Assembly (NCBI GenBank): GCA_000818945.1
Contig: KN805425.1
Location: 62,470 to 122,803 of the forward strand
Length of the DNA stretch: 60,334 bases
Origin: Schizochytrium sp. CCTCC M209059
Lineage: Eukaryota > Sar > Bigyra > Thraustochytrida > Thraustochytriidae
Direction of reading: 5' to 3'
The translations under genes were made by a program, and so were the position numbers. The notes under the pieces were generated by a model. That model made no database searches. It was given only the letters and a program-made list of their open reading frames with translations, and was not told where the DNA came from. How positions within the stretch are numbered: position 1 is the first letter of the stretch; each line of letters begins with the position of its first letter. Of this stretch, positions 1 to 9,915 are shown in pieces.

Positions 1-638
1 CTCCCTCCCTTCCTCCCTCCCTCCCCTCCCTCGGCCGGCCGTGGGTTGCGGGACATCTCGAGGCAGATAGATGCCGGCACACAAAGCATCGAGCATCGAT
101 CGGCATGGGCGAAGAGAGCATGAGGCGCGGATCGGACACTGGCGAGAGAGGCCAACTTGAGCTCGGAAGAGAGCTGCGTTCGATCCGATCCGAACCGATC
201 CGATCCGATCCGATCCGATCGATCGAAGCACGGAGGAAACGAAAGGCAAAGAGCAACCAACAAATCGTTGGCGGCACACACAGGCGACGAACCTGGCAAG
301 TCGAATCAAAAAACAAGATAGAAAAGGACGAGCGAGGAGGGGAGGTGAGGAGGAGAATCTGATGTGGCTTGGCTTAACTTGGCTTGGCTTTTTAAATCTT
401 GGCTTCATGAGGAAAAGGATCACTGGATCAATGGGTAACCAACCAACTCCCCCAACAAAAATGTCGATTGCGCGGACTGTCTTTCTTGCCGTGTGTAGTA
501 CGTGTACATTGCCCCAAGCCTGGAAAGAAAGAAGAGATGCACCGTCTTGCTCCTTGCGCACTTGCGCGCGTTGCTCTCGACCCTCATGCTATTTGTTTTT
601 TCTGTTTCGCTGACGTGCTGTTGGGGTTTCCATCCTAA
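1..638. other. Gene-free left edge with GATCC repeat
   Basis: No convincing gene is seen. The stretch is low-complexity: CTCCCT-rich at the very edge, and an imperfect tandem array of the pentamer GATCC at about 181-225. It lies downstream of the first oxidoreductase gene (minus strand), so part of it is probably that gene's 3' flank. Short open frames here have skewed composition and no recognisable domain. Confidence 0.6.
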
Positions 639-1667
639 TCAAGTGTTCGCCACAGCCGACGAAGAGGCACCGCTGTTGGCGTCGGCGTCCATCGTCAAGA
701 CAATCTTGCCCTTTGTGCGGCGACCCTGCAAATCGTTGTACGCAGTCTCAACGTTCTCCGCGTTAAACTCGAGCACCTTGCCAATGACCGGCTTCGCCTT
801 TGACTCCGCGAGAAGGTCAACAATCTTGGCAAGATCCTTACCGTTGTAGTCGGCCAAAAAGATCTTGCGCTGCTCCTCTTGCCAGCCCGTAAACATGCGC
901 AGCCACGACGTCAAGGGGCCGTTCAGAGAGACGTACATGCCGTCGAGCGTAATCATCTCCTTGCCCGCCTTCATGTAGTTCTCGCCACCACCGCTGAACG
1001 ATGCCGCGTCGTAAACAAAGTCCACGTTGCCCTTGCCCAGAGCGCGCAGCGGGTCCTCCTTGGTGTAGTCAATGACGCGATCAGCACCCAGCGACTTGAC
1101 CATCTCAGCGTTCTTGCCAGAGCAGACACCGATAATTTCGGCGTCTGGGCCGCCAATCGCCCGGCCCATAATCACTGCGGCCGTGCCGGCGCCGCCGCTC
1201 GCGCCAATGATCACCAGACGCTGACCCTTTTGGTATCCGTAGTTGGTCAGACCCTGGTATGCCGTCAAGAACGTCACCGGCAGCGAGGCCGCCTCGACAA
1301 AGCTCATACTGTCCGGCATTTTGGCGATTTCGAGCGCGCTGCACTTGGCAAACTCGGCAAGCGAGCCAGCCGCGGTACCAAACACGCGATCTCCCTTGGC
1401 AAAGGCGGTGGCCTTCTCGCCCACCTCCTCGACAACGCCGGCAAAGTCGACGGCCATGACCTTGCCCGGCATAAAGAGCGCCGCCTTTTGCAGCTTGTAG
1501 TCGACGGGGTTCACGGCGGCCGCCTTGACACGCACCAAGACCTGGCTGTCATTAATCACCGGCTTCTCCTTATCGTCCACGAACTTGCGCTCGTTCAACC
1601 CGTGCATGATCACGGCCTTCATCGTCTCCACCTCCGTATCTTGCGGCTTGCTCTCCTTCTGGCCCAT
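639..1667 (-). CDS. MDR-family NAD(P)H oxidoreductase (quinone oxidoreductase-like), copy 1
   Basis: This 342-residue protein belongs to the medium-chain dehydrogenase/reductase superfamily, quinone oxidoreductase/zeta-crystallin branch, which reduces quinones or activated alkenes with NAD(P)H. Visible are the family N-terminal block AAAVNPVDYK (residues 49-58), the AGVVEEVG and GDRVFG segments (about 76-97) and the glycine-rich nucleotide-binding loop GASGGAGTAA at about 155-164. No structural zinc cysteine cluster is apparent, as expected for this branch. The protein begins MGQKESK, which fits the N-myristoylation pattern (Gly2, Ser6, basic residue 7), so it may be membrane-tethered; that is a prediction. 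The ATG is chosen because the same MGQK start recurs in the downstream paralogue. A close head-to-tail copy lies at 2398-3399. The exact substrate cannot be read from the sequence. Confidence 0.9.
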   Translation of the reverse strand: MGQKESKPQDTEVETMKAVIMHGLNERKFVDDKEKPVINDSQVLVRVKAAAVNPVDYKLQKAALFMPGKVMAVDFAGVVEEVGEKATAFAKGDRVFGTAAGSLAEFAKCSALEIAKMPDSMSFVEAASLPVTFLTAYQGLTNYGYQKGQRLVIIGASGGAGTAAVIMGRAIGGPDAEIIGVCSGKNAEMVKSLGADRVIDYTKEDPLRALGKGNVDFVYDAASFSGGGENYMKAGKEMITLDGMYVSLNGPLTSWLRMFTGWQEEQRKIFLADYNGKDLAKIVDLLAESKAKPVIGKVLEFNAENVETAYNDLQGRRTKGKIVLTMDADANSGASSSAVANT

Positions 1668-1766
1668 CTTTCCTCACGCGCGCGAATATCGCGTGCTGCT
1701 TTGCTCTGCTTCGCGTCTCGTCTCGTATTCTCGCGCGAGTGCTTGTTCCTTCCTTTCTTCGCGCTC

Positions 1767-1810
1767 TGCTTGCGCTTGCGCTTGCGCTTGTGCTCGTGCT
1801 CGTGCTGCTG
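1767..1810. repeat. GC-rich hexamer/trimer microsatellite upstream of MDR copy 1
   Basis: Imperfect repeats of GCTTGC followed by GCTCGT units lie about 100 nt upstream of the minus-strand start codon at 1667, in the presumed promoter or 5' UTR. Similar simple repeats precede most genes in this window. Confidence 0.7.
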
Positions 1811-1888
1811 CTCGATTGCAGTTCTGGCTGTTCGAGGCGTGCGTGGGCTTCACGCCTTGACTTGTTTCCATCATTACTACTCCTACTA

Positions 1889-1915
1889 CTAGGCCTAGGC
1901 CTTGCCTAGGCCTAG
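1889..1915. repeat. Perfect 12-bp inverted repeat with 3-nt loop
   Basis: The arm CTAGGCCTAGGC (1889-1900) is followed by CTT and its exact reverse complement (1904-1915). It can form a hairpin or cruciform. It sits about 220 nt 5' of the first oxidoreductase start codon (minus strand), so it may be in the promoter or 5' UTR. The arms are themselves built from CCTAGG palindromes. Confidence 0.8.
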
Positions 1916-2397
1916 GCGTAGTACGCGTACACACGCACAGAACCTGCCAGTGCTAACAAGCTAATCTAAGCGAAGCTAAGCTGAGCTTTTTTTTAGTAAT
2001 ACTGAGCCAATGAACGCACGCACGACCGCTGGCACCTTCTCGTGGTCGCAAGGGCGGAAAACAGCGAGAGCGCTTCGCGTTCAGGATACAAGCCCAGACT
2101 GCAGCTGCAGAAAGACCTTAGATCGGCGGTCTTCTCAAAAAGAAACAAGTGAAAGCTAAAAGGCAATAGCCAGGAAGTCAAGAACGTCCGCCAGAAAAGA
2201 GAAGCCCGCTAAAAAAGCACACGAGACATCGCAAAAGCGCAAAAATCCACAACAATAAAAAACGCGAAACCTTGGGGCAAGCAAAGCAAGCACAGAAGCG
2301 CCAAAAAGCAAAAATTCAAGCAAACGCAAAAGCATAATGAAAAAATCATTCTCTTCCTTTCTGTTTCTGTTTCTGTTTCTGTTTCTTCACTTTCAAT

Positions 2398-3399
2398 TTA
2401 TGTGGAAGCGCTTGTGTTTGCGTCGGCGTCCATGGTCAGCACAATCTTGCCCTTGGTGCGACGCCCCTGAAGATCACTGTAAGCCGTCTCCACATTCTCC
2501 TCGCTGAATTCAAGCACTTTGCCAATGACCGGCTTGGCGTCAGATGAGGCAAGAAGCTCAACAATCTTGGCGAGGTCCGCCCCGCTATAGTCGGCCAAAA
2601 AGATCTTGCGCTGCTCTTCCTGCATGCCCGTGGCCATGCGCAGCCACGAAGAAATTGGACCGTTCAGTGAGACGTACATGCCGTCGGAGGTAATCATCTC
2701 CTTGCCTGCCTTCATGTAATCCTCGCCGCCGCCGCTAAACGAGGCAGCGTCATAGACAAAATCCACGTTGCCCTTACCCAAGACGCTCAAAGGGTCCTCC
2801 TTGGTGTAGTCAATAATGCGGTCGGCGCCCAGCGACTTGACCATCTCAGCGTTCTTGCCCGAGCAAATGCCAATGATCTCGGCATCTGGACCGCCGATCG
2901 CTCGGCCCATGATCACCGCGGCTGTGCCGGCGCCGCCACTTGCGCCAATGATCACAAGGCGTTGTCCCTTCTTGTATCCAAAGTTGGTCAGACCTTGATA
3001 TGCCGTCAAAAACGTTACGGGCAGCGAGGCCGCTTCGACAAAGGTCATGCTATCGGGGATTTTGGCCATTGCGCTCGCTTTGCATTTGGCGAACTCGGCA
3101 AGCGAGCCGGCCGCGGTACCAAAGACGCGGTCACCCTTAGCGAACCCGGTCACCTTGGCGCCCACCTCCTCCACCACGCCGGCGCAGTCCACAGCCATGA
3201 CCTTGCCCGGCATAAAGAGCGCCGCTTTTTGCAACTTGTAATCAACGGGGTTCACGGCAGCCGCCTTGACGCGCACCAGAATTTGCTCTTCCTTGATTTC
3301 CGGTTTAGCTTTGTCGTCCACGAACTTGCGCCCGCTCGCGCCGTGCATGATCACGGCCTTCATCGTCTCGCCCTCCGTCTTGCTCCCCTTCTGGCCCAT
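2398..3399 (-). CDS. MDR-family NAD(P)H oxidoreductase (quinone oxidoreductase-like), copy 2
   Basis: This 333-residue paralogue of the gene at 639-1667 is very similar along its whole length, including the NPVDYK block, the GDRVFG segment and the GASGGAGTAA nucleotide-binding loop. The start at 3399 (MGQKGSK) is preferred over an in-frame ATG 54 nt upstream for two reasons: it aligns with the MGQKESK start of copy 1, and the longer frame would run through a TATA box at 3433-3440. Like copy 1 it carries a candidate N-myristoylation signal. The two genes are tandem and in the same orientation, so they most likely arose by local duplication. C-terminal tails differ slightly. The substrate is unknown. 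Confidence 0.9.
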   Translation of the reverse strand: MGQKGSKTEGETMKAVIMHGASGRKFVDDKAKPEIKEEQILVRVKAAAVNPVDYKLQKAALFMPGKVMAVDCAGVVEEVGAKVTGFAKGDRVFGTAAGSLAEFAKCKASAMAKIPDSMTFVEAASLPVTFLTAYQGLTNFGYKKGQRLVIIGASGGAGTAAVIMGRAIGGPDAEIIGICSGKNAEMVKSLGADRIIDYTKEDPLSVLGKGNVDFVYDAASFSGGGEDYMKAGKEMITSDGMYVSLNGPISSWLRMATGMQEEQRKIFLADYSGADLAKIVELLASSDAKPVIGKVLEFSEENVETAYSDLQGRRTKGKIVLTMDADANTSAST

Positions 3400-3432
3400 C
3401 GTCTCCTTCTCCTTCTTGGTCGTGCCGGCCCC

Positions 3433-3440
3433 TTTATATA
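3433..3440 (-). promoter_or_regulatory. TATA box of MDR copy 2
   Basis: The minus strand reads GTATATAAAGG here, a strong TATA element, 34-41 nt upstream of the chosen ATG at 3399. Typical spacing of about 30 nt to the transcription start would give a very short 5' UTR, which supports the downstream ATG. CTTTTGC repeats lie further upstream at about 3484-3511. Confidence 0.65.
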
Positions 3441-3800
3441 CGATACTTTCCACTCCACTTCAATTCCGGGTCTGCTGCTTCTGGCTTTGCCTTTTGCCTT
3501 TTGCCTTTTGCTGTCAAGTTGCTGTTGATGATGGACGAAAAGGTCACCCGCCACGCCTTGCCTTGACAGCTGACATGTGAGTCCAGTCCGTGGTAAGAAG
3601 GACTGCTTCGTGCAGAGACTCACTTCGCAGGATGGGAACGGCTACATGTGCCTTCGAGGGAGGCACAGGCACAGCTCGGCGCTGATCAAGAGCAAGGCGC
3701 TGGTGCGGACAACTGGGGAGTAAGTAGGCCCTTCTGGGACACGATGAACGCATTCATTGATAGTCAACCGAGCGCGCCACCTCCGCTGCCGCGTTCTTTC

Positions 3801-4120
3801 CGTGGGCCTCAAGACTTGAATTTTCGTCGTCGACTCGCTGTTCATGCCATCGGAGACACGAATCTTCAGAAAGCGGAGGAAACTAGGTGCAATGATGATG
3901 ATGGTGGTGGTGGTGGTGGTGGTGGTCTCCTTGTAGGTGTCCTCGCCTTGCTGTCCTTTTCGTGGGCCTCATGATTTGGTTTTCGTCGTCGATTCGCTGT
4001 TCATGCTTTCGAAGACACGAATCATCAGCTGCAGAAAGCGGAGGGAATAAGGTGCAATCATGATGATGATGATGATGATGATGGTCTCCTCGTGGGAGTC
4101 CTCGCCTGTGCTGTCCTTGC
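3801..4120. repeat. Imperfect 160-bp tandem duplication with GAT/GGT microsatellites
   Basis: The block beginning CGTGGGCCTCA at 3801 recurs at 3961 (CGTGGGCCTCATG), exactly 160 nt later. Matching order runs through TTTCGTCGTCGA, TCGCTGTTCATGC, GACACGAATC, CAGAAAGCGGAGG, AGGTGCAAT, a GATGAT/GGTGGT run, and a GTCCTCGCC-CTGTCCTT end. Unit 1 is about 3801-3960 and unit 2 about 3961-4120. It is non-coding and lies between the oxidoreductase copy 2 and the helicase gene; all frames through it give only low-complexity peptides. Confidence 0.8.
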
Positions 4121-4382
4121 CAATGCTGTCCGCGATGGTGCACTATCTCATCTCATGATGAATGACCTCTCTCTCCTCCACCATCACCTTGATGGAAGCC
4201 TAAATGAGGTGGAGCATCATGAATGATACAGAATCAATAAAGCGTTCCGTGGCTCTGTGGCTGAGCGACGAGGGGACCACGGGAAAGACGCGGGCGAAGA
4301 GCGCGCGCGCGTGGGCGCCGAGCAGCGTCAAAGGGCGCTTGGGCTCGACGGCGCGACTCTTACGCAACATACGGACGGTCGC

Positions 4383-4413
4383 ACGCGCGCACGCACGCAC
4401 GCACGCACGCACA
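4383..4413. repeat. (ACGC)n microsatellite upstream of the helicase
   Basis: A run of ACGC tetramers ends about 40 nt before the helicase ATG at 4455, so it is probably in the 5' UTR. Confidence 0.85.
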
Positions 4414-4454
4414 AGCATAGTTTGTCTTGTGACGAGCAGAGAAAAGAAGCTAAG

Positions 4455-7400
4455 ATGGGCGGGCGCAAGAAGAAGGTGCAAGTGATCAAGAGCCGCGGCG
4501 AGGTGACGGCGCAGGGCATGACCATCAAAGAGTGGCAGCGGACCCCGAAACAGTTGCTCAACGAGTTTTGCCAAAACCAAAAGAGGCCCAAACCTATATT
4601 CAAAAAAGCGCCCTGTCGCGACCCGGACCAGTTTCGCACGCGCGTGGTGCTGCGCGACCCCAAGGGCAAGTCCGAAAAAGACATTGTCCTCTGCACCGTC
4701 GAAGGCTATCCGGACGTCACGGCGTCGCAACATGCGAGTGCACTGCTGGCCCTCAAGCAAGTTGATGGCGCCCGTCAACACGAAAAACGCCTGCCAGAGC
4801 CCTTTCGCACCGCTTGGCTCGCCATGGGCGGCGGTGGCGACACAAATGACGATACCAAGGGCGGTGTCGAGTCTAAACGAGCCAAAAAGGCCCGCGAGGC
4901 CGCCGAAAAGGATGCTGCTGCGACCTCGTTTGACTGCCGCTTCTGCGACAAAACCTTCAAGAAGGAGCACGCGGTCGCAATTCACCTCAAGCAAATGCAC
5001 GCTGCAGAGATCGCAGCCGAGCAAAAGGCTCAAGAGGAAGAGGAAGAGGCGCTGGCCGCACAGCTTGCTGGTGGCGGCGAGAGTGGGGCCAAAACGGGGG
5101 GCTCGGGTTCAAGCAGTGCCAAGGCAAGTCGCGGTGCCAGTGCTAATGGTGATGGTGGTGGTGGTGGCGGCGGCGGCGGCGGCGGCGGTTGGGATCTCTA
5201 CGGCGACGCTCCTGCAGAGACACCCGCGGCACTTCCCAAAGCACCGGCAATCAAGCCGGAGGACTTCAAGATCACGGCCCAAGGACGCTTTGCCACGCAG
5301 TATGACCGCCGCATGGCGCAAGAGTCACGCAAGGAAACCTTTCGCGTCAAACAGCGCAAGCGGGAAGCACACAAAATGAGTAACCCGTACGCTACAGTGT
5401 TCATGAGCGAAGAACATCGCGTCTTTGTGGAAAAGGTCGTCAAGTCCTTTGCCAAACAACTCCAGCAACGCAACGCCACATCCTCTTCATCTGGATCCTC
5501 TGACAATGGTGGCAAGCAAGGCGCACTTTCACGCCCCGAGGCCAAGGCCCTCATCAAACTGGGCTTTCGCAATGACGACGTTGCCGACGCTCTCGCCCAG
5601 TGCGGAGAGGGTCTGGCGCAAGACATTTACCTCGACTGGCTTTGCCTCTACGCTCCAGAAGAGTACCTGCCCAATGGCTTTGATCCGCGCGGCAAGCAGC
5701 TCGAGGTCGTTTCTCTGCGCAAGGCAGGAGACGGCATGGCCAATTCATCCACGGAGGCGGCGCTTGCGTTGCTGTCGGACGCGACGGGGACCCCCGTCGA
5801 TCTCGCCAGCAAGGATGCAGAGACCGTGCTCGATGGCCTCTTTGACGTTTATGCTTCCTTTTGCACGACACATGCCGAAACGGACGCGGCATGGCCGCTC
5901 GGCCCGAACGCCACGCCCCAGCACGAGGCTGCTGGTGGCGACGTAGCCGAGGCAGAGGCAGAGGCACAGCAGCTTCGCGAGGACGAACTCATGGCCCTCG
6001 AGTCCATGTTTGAAGGCGGTGAGGTCACCTCCGAACACGGACTTACCGTATCTTCACACGAGGTTTCTCGTCACGTCGTCAAGGTTGGGGCTGTGGAACG
6101 TGTGCCGGGAGAAAGTCTCATCGAGGTCATCGCCATTACCCGCTCCGCCACGGCCGCCGTCTATCCCTTTCAGCCTGCGCTCGTTGCCTTTTTCAACCCA
6201 GCTCTGAATCGCCACGTCAATGCGCACATGACCTTGGAGCTCACCAAGCTCGCACATACGCTCATGGCGGCCCCGCAGCTCTACGAGCTCTATGATCTCG
6301 TGCGCAGCGAGCTCGCCGACTTGGTTGCTGCTCGCAAGACCTTTCCTTTCAAGTCTACTTCGTCTCTCAAACGAGCCGTCGATGCTGGGCTACAGGTTAC
6401 GGCCGCCTCCGACCTCCTCGACGCTCACGCAGCTGGCAAGGATGGTAAAAATGCAGGTGGCAAAAGTTTCGTCGGCGGCAAGGGGAGAGGAAATCGCTCC
6501 GGGCGCGGACACGCCAAGATCGACAATGGCGAAGAAATGCGTGCCTCCCAGCTCCGGCGCAAAAAGACAGACGCAAAGTATCAGGCCATGCTCGCGGCGC
6601 GAGCGAAGCTGCCCGCGCATCAGCACGCCATCGAGGTCATCACAGAGCTTGACCAGAACCAAGTTGTCCTCATTTCTGGAGAAACGGGCTGTGGTAAAAC
6701 CACCCAGGTTCCCCAATTCATCTTGGACGAAGCGATCGAGTCTGGCGCAGGTGGCAAGGTCAACATTTTGTGCACGCAGCCGCGCCGGCTCGCCGCCATC
6801 GGCGTCGCCACGCGCGTCAATGACGAGCGATGCGAGGAACGCATTGGTGGCACTGTCGGCTACCAGATTCGCCTCGAGAACAAGACTTCGGCCAAGACGA
6901 GGCTCACCTTTGTTACCACCGGTATTCTTCTCCGCCGCCTGCAGGGAGATCCCATGCTCGAGGGGGTCACGCACATCCTTGTCGATGAGGTTCATGAGCG
7001 CAGTGTCGACACAGACTTTCTTTTGAGTATTCTCAAGGCGCTGCTGCCGCGGCGGCCGGATCTCAAGCTGCTGCTCATGAGCGCTACCATGGACGCGGTC
7101 GAGTTCTGCGACTACTTTAATACACGCTCCGTGGTTCAGATCCCGGGCTTTGTACATCCGGTCAAAGACATCTATCTCGCGCAAATTGTAGACATGCTGC
7201 GCTTTCCGCTGCGTATCTCGCAGCGCGACAAGGATCAGAACCCGGCGCACGCGCAGGCTGCTGCGCTTGCGCAGCTCGAGCGGAGGACAGACTACGACCT
7301 CTTGGCCAACCTCGTGTACGAGATTGACAAGCAAAATGCGTCAACTGATGGCAGCATTCTTATCTTCATGTCCGGTGCAGGCGAGATCCAGCGAGCGATC

Positions 7401-9284
7401 CGGTCCATTGTTCGAGCCTCGAGTGGCAACCTCATGGTTCTTCCACTGCACGGTGGACTATCTGGCAAAGATCAGGGCAAAGTGTTTGCGCGAGCGCCCA
7501 AAGGTCAGCGCAAGGTCGTGGTGTCGACAAACGTGGCCGAGACCTCGATCACCATCAACGACGTGGTCTTTGTCATTGACTCGGGCAAGATGAAGGAGAC
7601 GCGCTACGACGCAACAAACCGCATGTCCCAGCTCGTGGAGGACTGGGTGTCACGGAACTCTGCACGACAGCGCCGTGGTCGCGCGGGTCGTGTGCAGCCT
7701 GGACAGTGCTTCAAGCTGTACACGAAGAAGCGTCACGATGTATATTTCCACCAGGCGCAGCTGCCGGAGATCCATCGCGTGCCGCTCGAACAGCTCGTCA
7801 TGCAGGTGCTCGCTTCCGAGCTTGGTCAGCCGGAGACTTTCATGAACACGTTGATGGAGCCGCCGCCGTCCATTTCGGTCAAGGAGGCTGTCCGACTCTT
7901 GCTTGACGTCGGCGCGGCCGATCAAGACCATCCGGGCGCCAAGGTCACCTTGACGGCGCTGGGACGCCATCTTTCACGATTGCCCATGGACGTCCGCATT
8001 GGCAAAATGCTGCTTTTCGGTTGCCTCTTGCAGTGCGCGGACCAGGTGCTTACCATCGCCGGTGGCCTCAATGTCCGCAACCCGTTCATGTGCCCTCCTG
8101 AAAAGCGCAATGAGGCCAACGAGGCAAAGAAGGCTCTGCTGGGCGGCGAAAGTGTCGAAGTGACGCAGAGCGACCACATTTGTCTCATGTACGCCTACGA
8201 GCGGTGGTCTGCATGTGCATCGGAGCGGGAGAAGCGATCTTTTGCGGACAAGTACTTTCTCTCGCACCAATCGCTGTGCGAGATTCGTGACCTGCGCCGC
8301 GATCTGAGCCGGACCCTTGGGGAAATTGGCTTTGACACCTCATCGACGGCCAAGCATGTACAAAAGGGCAGCACGCGCATTCTCACGCGCGAGAGCGTTT
8401 CCCTTGTTAAAGCAGCGCTTTGCGCGGGTTTGTACCCGAACGTGATTAACGTACGCAAACCTGTGCAAAAGTTTGCAGAGACGCAGGGTGGTGCTGTGGC
8501 GCAAGCACCTCACGCGCAGCAGCTTCGTTTCATGGTGCGGCGTGCCCAGGGTGTAGAAGAGGTTGAAGCAGCCTACCGCGCGGCTCAGGCTGCGGCCGAT
8601 CGGGCGGCCAAGGAGGCCGCGGCAGCTGCCGAGAAGGAGGAGCAGGAAGCGCGCGCCGCTGCCAAAGCGAAAAAGGCCAAGAACGGTGGCAAAAACGACA
8701 ACAACGAGAATGACGACGAGAATGATGACGAGTGGGCTGCTGTCTTGGACAAGGACGTGGACGATTTGGAGACCGAGGGTAATGATGATGGCGGCGGCGA
8801 CGGGGAGGAGGAAGTCGACGTTGGCGATGACAATTCTTACGATGGGAGGTCGATTGGATCTCACCGCAGCGGTAGCACGTACAAGGGCAACTCAAGGTTC
8901 GATTTAGAGCGCGTCTTCTTGCATCCCTCCTCGGTTCTCTTTCACCAGCGCGAGTACCACAATCCTTGGCTCGTTTACCGCGAAAAAGTGAAAACGACAA
9001 AAGTCTTTATTCGCGACGCGACGGTGGTGCCGCCCTACTCGCTGCTCATGTTTGGCGGCAAGATTGAGGTCCAGCACGAGCGCGGTATCATCACAGTTGA
9101 TGGATGGATTACTTTTCGTGCTCAGGCACGCATTGGTGTTTTGGTGCGCGAATTACGCCGTATTCTTGACATGCTTCTCGACGAGAAGATTGCACATCCC
9201 AATCTCGATATTGCCAACACCGACGTTCTGCTCTCCATCAAGAAGCTCATCATCGGTTCGGGTTTCATGGTGGGTTCATCGTAA
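4455..9284 (+). CDS. DHX57: DExH-box RNA helicase, DHX57/DHX29-like, with C2H2 finger and RWD domain
   Basis: This 1609-residue helicase has an N-terminal dsRBD-like/YLR419W-type segment (about 20-125). A C2H2 finger (C-x2-C-x12-H-x4-H) lies at about 158-183, and a glycine run near 235-248. A UBA-like helical region lies at about 360-410, an RWD-like domain at about 500-625, and the helicase core from about 715. Core motifs seen are GETGCGKTT (I, about 742), DEVHER (II, about 843), SATMD (III, about 876) and QRRGRAGR (VI, about 1072). HA2 and OB-fold regions follow. An acidic Asp/Glu/Asn stretch (about 1400-1460) interrupts the C-terminal part. The ATG MGGRKKK at 4455 is the first in frame before the family-like N-terminus. 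The UBA-like/RWD/DExH order is most like DHX57; animal DHX57 carries a CCCH rather than C2H2 finger. The likely role is in RNA or ribonucleoprotein remodelling in cytosol or nucleus. No intron is evident. Confidence 0.9.
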   Translation: MGGRKKKVQVIKSRGEVTAQGMTIKEWQRTPKQLLNEFCQNQKRPKPIFKKAPCRDPDQFRTRVVLRDPKGKSEKDIVLCTVEGYPDVTASQHASALLALKQVDGARQHEKRLPEPFRTAWLAMGGGGDTNDDTKGGVESKRAKKAREAAEKDAAATSFDCRFCDKTFKKEHAVAIHLKQMHAAEIAAEQKAQEEEEEALAAQLAGGGESGAKTGGSGSSSAKASRGASANGDGGGGGGGGGGGGWDLYGDAPAETPAALPKAPAIKPEDFKITAQGRFATQYDRRMAQESRKETFRVKQRKREAHKMSNPYATVFMSEEHRVFVEKVVKSFAKQLQQRNATSSSSGSSDNGGKQGALSRPEAKALIKLGFRNDDVADALAQCGEGLAQDIYLDWLCLYAPEEYLPNGFDPRGKQLEVVSLRKAGDGMANSSTEAALALLSDATGTPVDLASKDAETVLDGLFDVYASFCTTHAETDAAWPLGPNATPQHEAAGGDVAEAEAEAQQLREDELMALESMFEGGEVTSEHGLTVSSHEVSRHVVKVGAVERVPGESLIEVIAITRSATAAVYPFQPALVAFFNPALNRHVNAHMTLELTKLAHTLMAAPQLYELYDLVRSELADLVAARKTFPFKSTSSLKRAVDAGLQVTAASDLLDAHAAGKDGKNAGGKSFVGGKGRGNRSGRGHAKIDNGEEMRASQLRRKKTDAKYQAMLAARAKLPAHQHAIEVITELDQNQVVLISGETGCGKTTQVPQFILDEAIESGAGGKVNILCTQPRRLAAIGVATRVNDERCEERIGGTVGYQIRLENKTSAKTRLTFVTTGILLRRLQGDPMLEGVTHILVDEVHERSVDTDFLLSILKALLPRRPDLKLLLMSATMDAVEFCDYFNTRSVVQIPGFVHPVKDIYLAQIVDMLRFPLRISQRDKDQNPAHAQAAALAQLERRTDYDLLANLVYEIDKQNASTDGSILIFMSGAGEIQRAIRSIVRASSGNLMVLPLHGGLSGKDQGKVFARAPKGQRKVVVSTNVAETSITINDVVFVIDSGKMKETRYDATNRMSQLVEDWVSRNSARQRRGRAGRVQPGQCFKLYTKKRHDVYFHQAQLPEIHRVPLEQLVMQVLASELGQPETFMNTLMEPPPSISVKEAVRLLLDVGAADQDHPGAKVTLTALGRHLSRLPMDVRIGKMLLFGCLLQCADQVLTIAGGLNVRNPFMCPPEKRNEANEAKKALLGGESVEVTQSDHICLMYAYERWSACASEREKRSFADKYFLSHQSLCEIRDLRRDLSRTLGEIGFDTSSTAKHVQKGSTRILTRESVSLVKAALCAGLYPNVINVRKPVQKFAETQGGAVAQAPHAQQLRFMVRRAQGVEEVEAAYRAAQAAADRAAKEAAAAAEKEEQEARAAAKAKKAKNGGKNDNNENDDENDDEWAAVLDKDVDDLETEGNDDGGGDGEEEVDVGDDNSYDGRSIGSHRSGSTYKGNSRFDLERVFLHPSSVLFHQREYHNPWLVYREKVKTTKVFIRDATVVPPYSLLMFGGKIEVQHERGIITVDGWITFRAQARIGVLVRELRRILDMLLDEKIAHPNLDIANTDVLLSIKKLIIGSGFMVGSS

Positions 9285-9915
9285 GCGAGACAAGGCTAGG
9301 GTCCTGGCTCAGCTTTCTGGCAAGGTTTTCAGCTAGACTTAGCTAAGCTAGGCTAGGCAAGGCAAACTCATGTCATACATATGTTGCTATATAGATTGCG
9401 ACCTAAACGAAGAAGAAAGGAAGGAAAAAGTGCTTCTGGCTGGTGAATTCGTTTCGAGATTTCAGGTGAATTTGCTTGAGGGTTTTAGAATTTAATTTGA
9501 TCGGGCTACGGAAGATAAAAAGGTCACTCACGTTGTTGGGATGGTATGATTTATTGTGAGAAAGTGTTTAGGTGAGGGGCGTGAGAGTGAGAAAATGAGT
9601 GGTATCCTTTCATTGGTTTCGCACGTATCATTAGGACGAATGGGCGGTGCAGTATAGTTTAATTGCCGGCACGTCAAAGGGATATAAACCCAGAAGTGGG
9701 AGAGAGAGGGAGAGAGAGAGTGTGAGTGAATGTGTCGTCACGATGTGCTGTACAGGTGCACAAGCTGTGTGTCTGCTCAGAGAGGAGAGCAAGAAAACTC
9801 GTGCATTTACACGCGGAGCACATGCGCGCGCGCGCGGGCGCGCGCACACCAGACGTGAAGTTGGCAGGCAGAAAGTAAAAGTAATGAAGCAAGCGCTTCC
9901 TTTCCTTCTTTTTTT
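9285..9915. other. Convergent 3' flanks of helicase and PCNA genes
   Basis: No gene is seen. The stretch contains CTAGGC/CTAAGC-like short repeats just after the helicase stop, an AT-richer middle, a GAGAGAGG run at about 9700-9720 and a (GC)n tract near 9825-9845. Confidence 0.6.

Larger units (their letters stand above)
1668..2397. other. Intergenic region between the two MDR paralogues
   Basis: This region holds the 5' flank of copy 1 and the 3' flank of copy 2, both on the minus strand. No gene is seen. It contains the inverted repeat at 1889-1915, several short CTAAG/CTAAGC-like repeats near 1960-1990, and a TTTCTG tandem array at about 2357-2388 just past the stop codon of copy 2. Confidence 0.6.

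Noticed and set aside
879..1892. Long antisense open frame over MDR copy 1
   Set aside because: It is the opposite-strand shadow of a conserved gene in GC-rich DNA, with His/Arg/Leu-rich composition and no domain.
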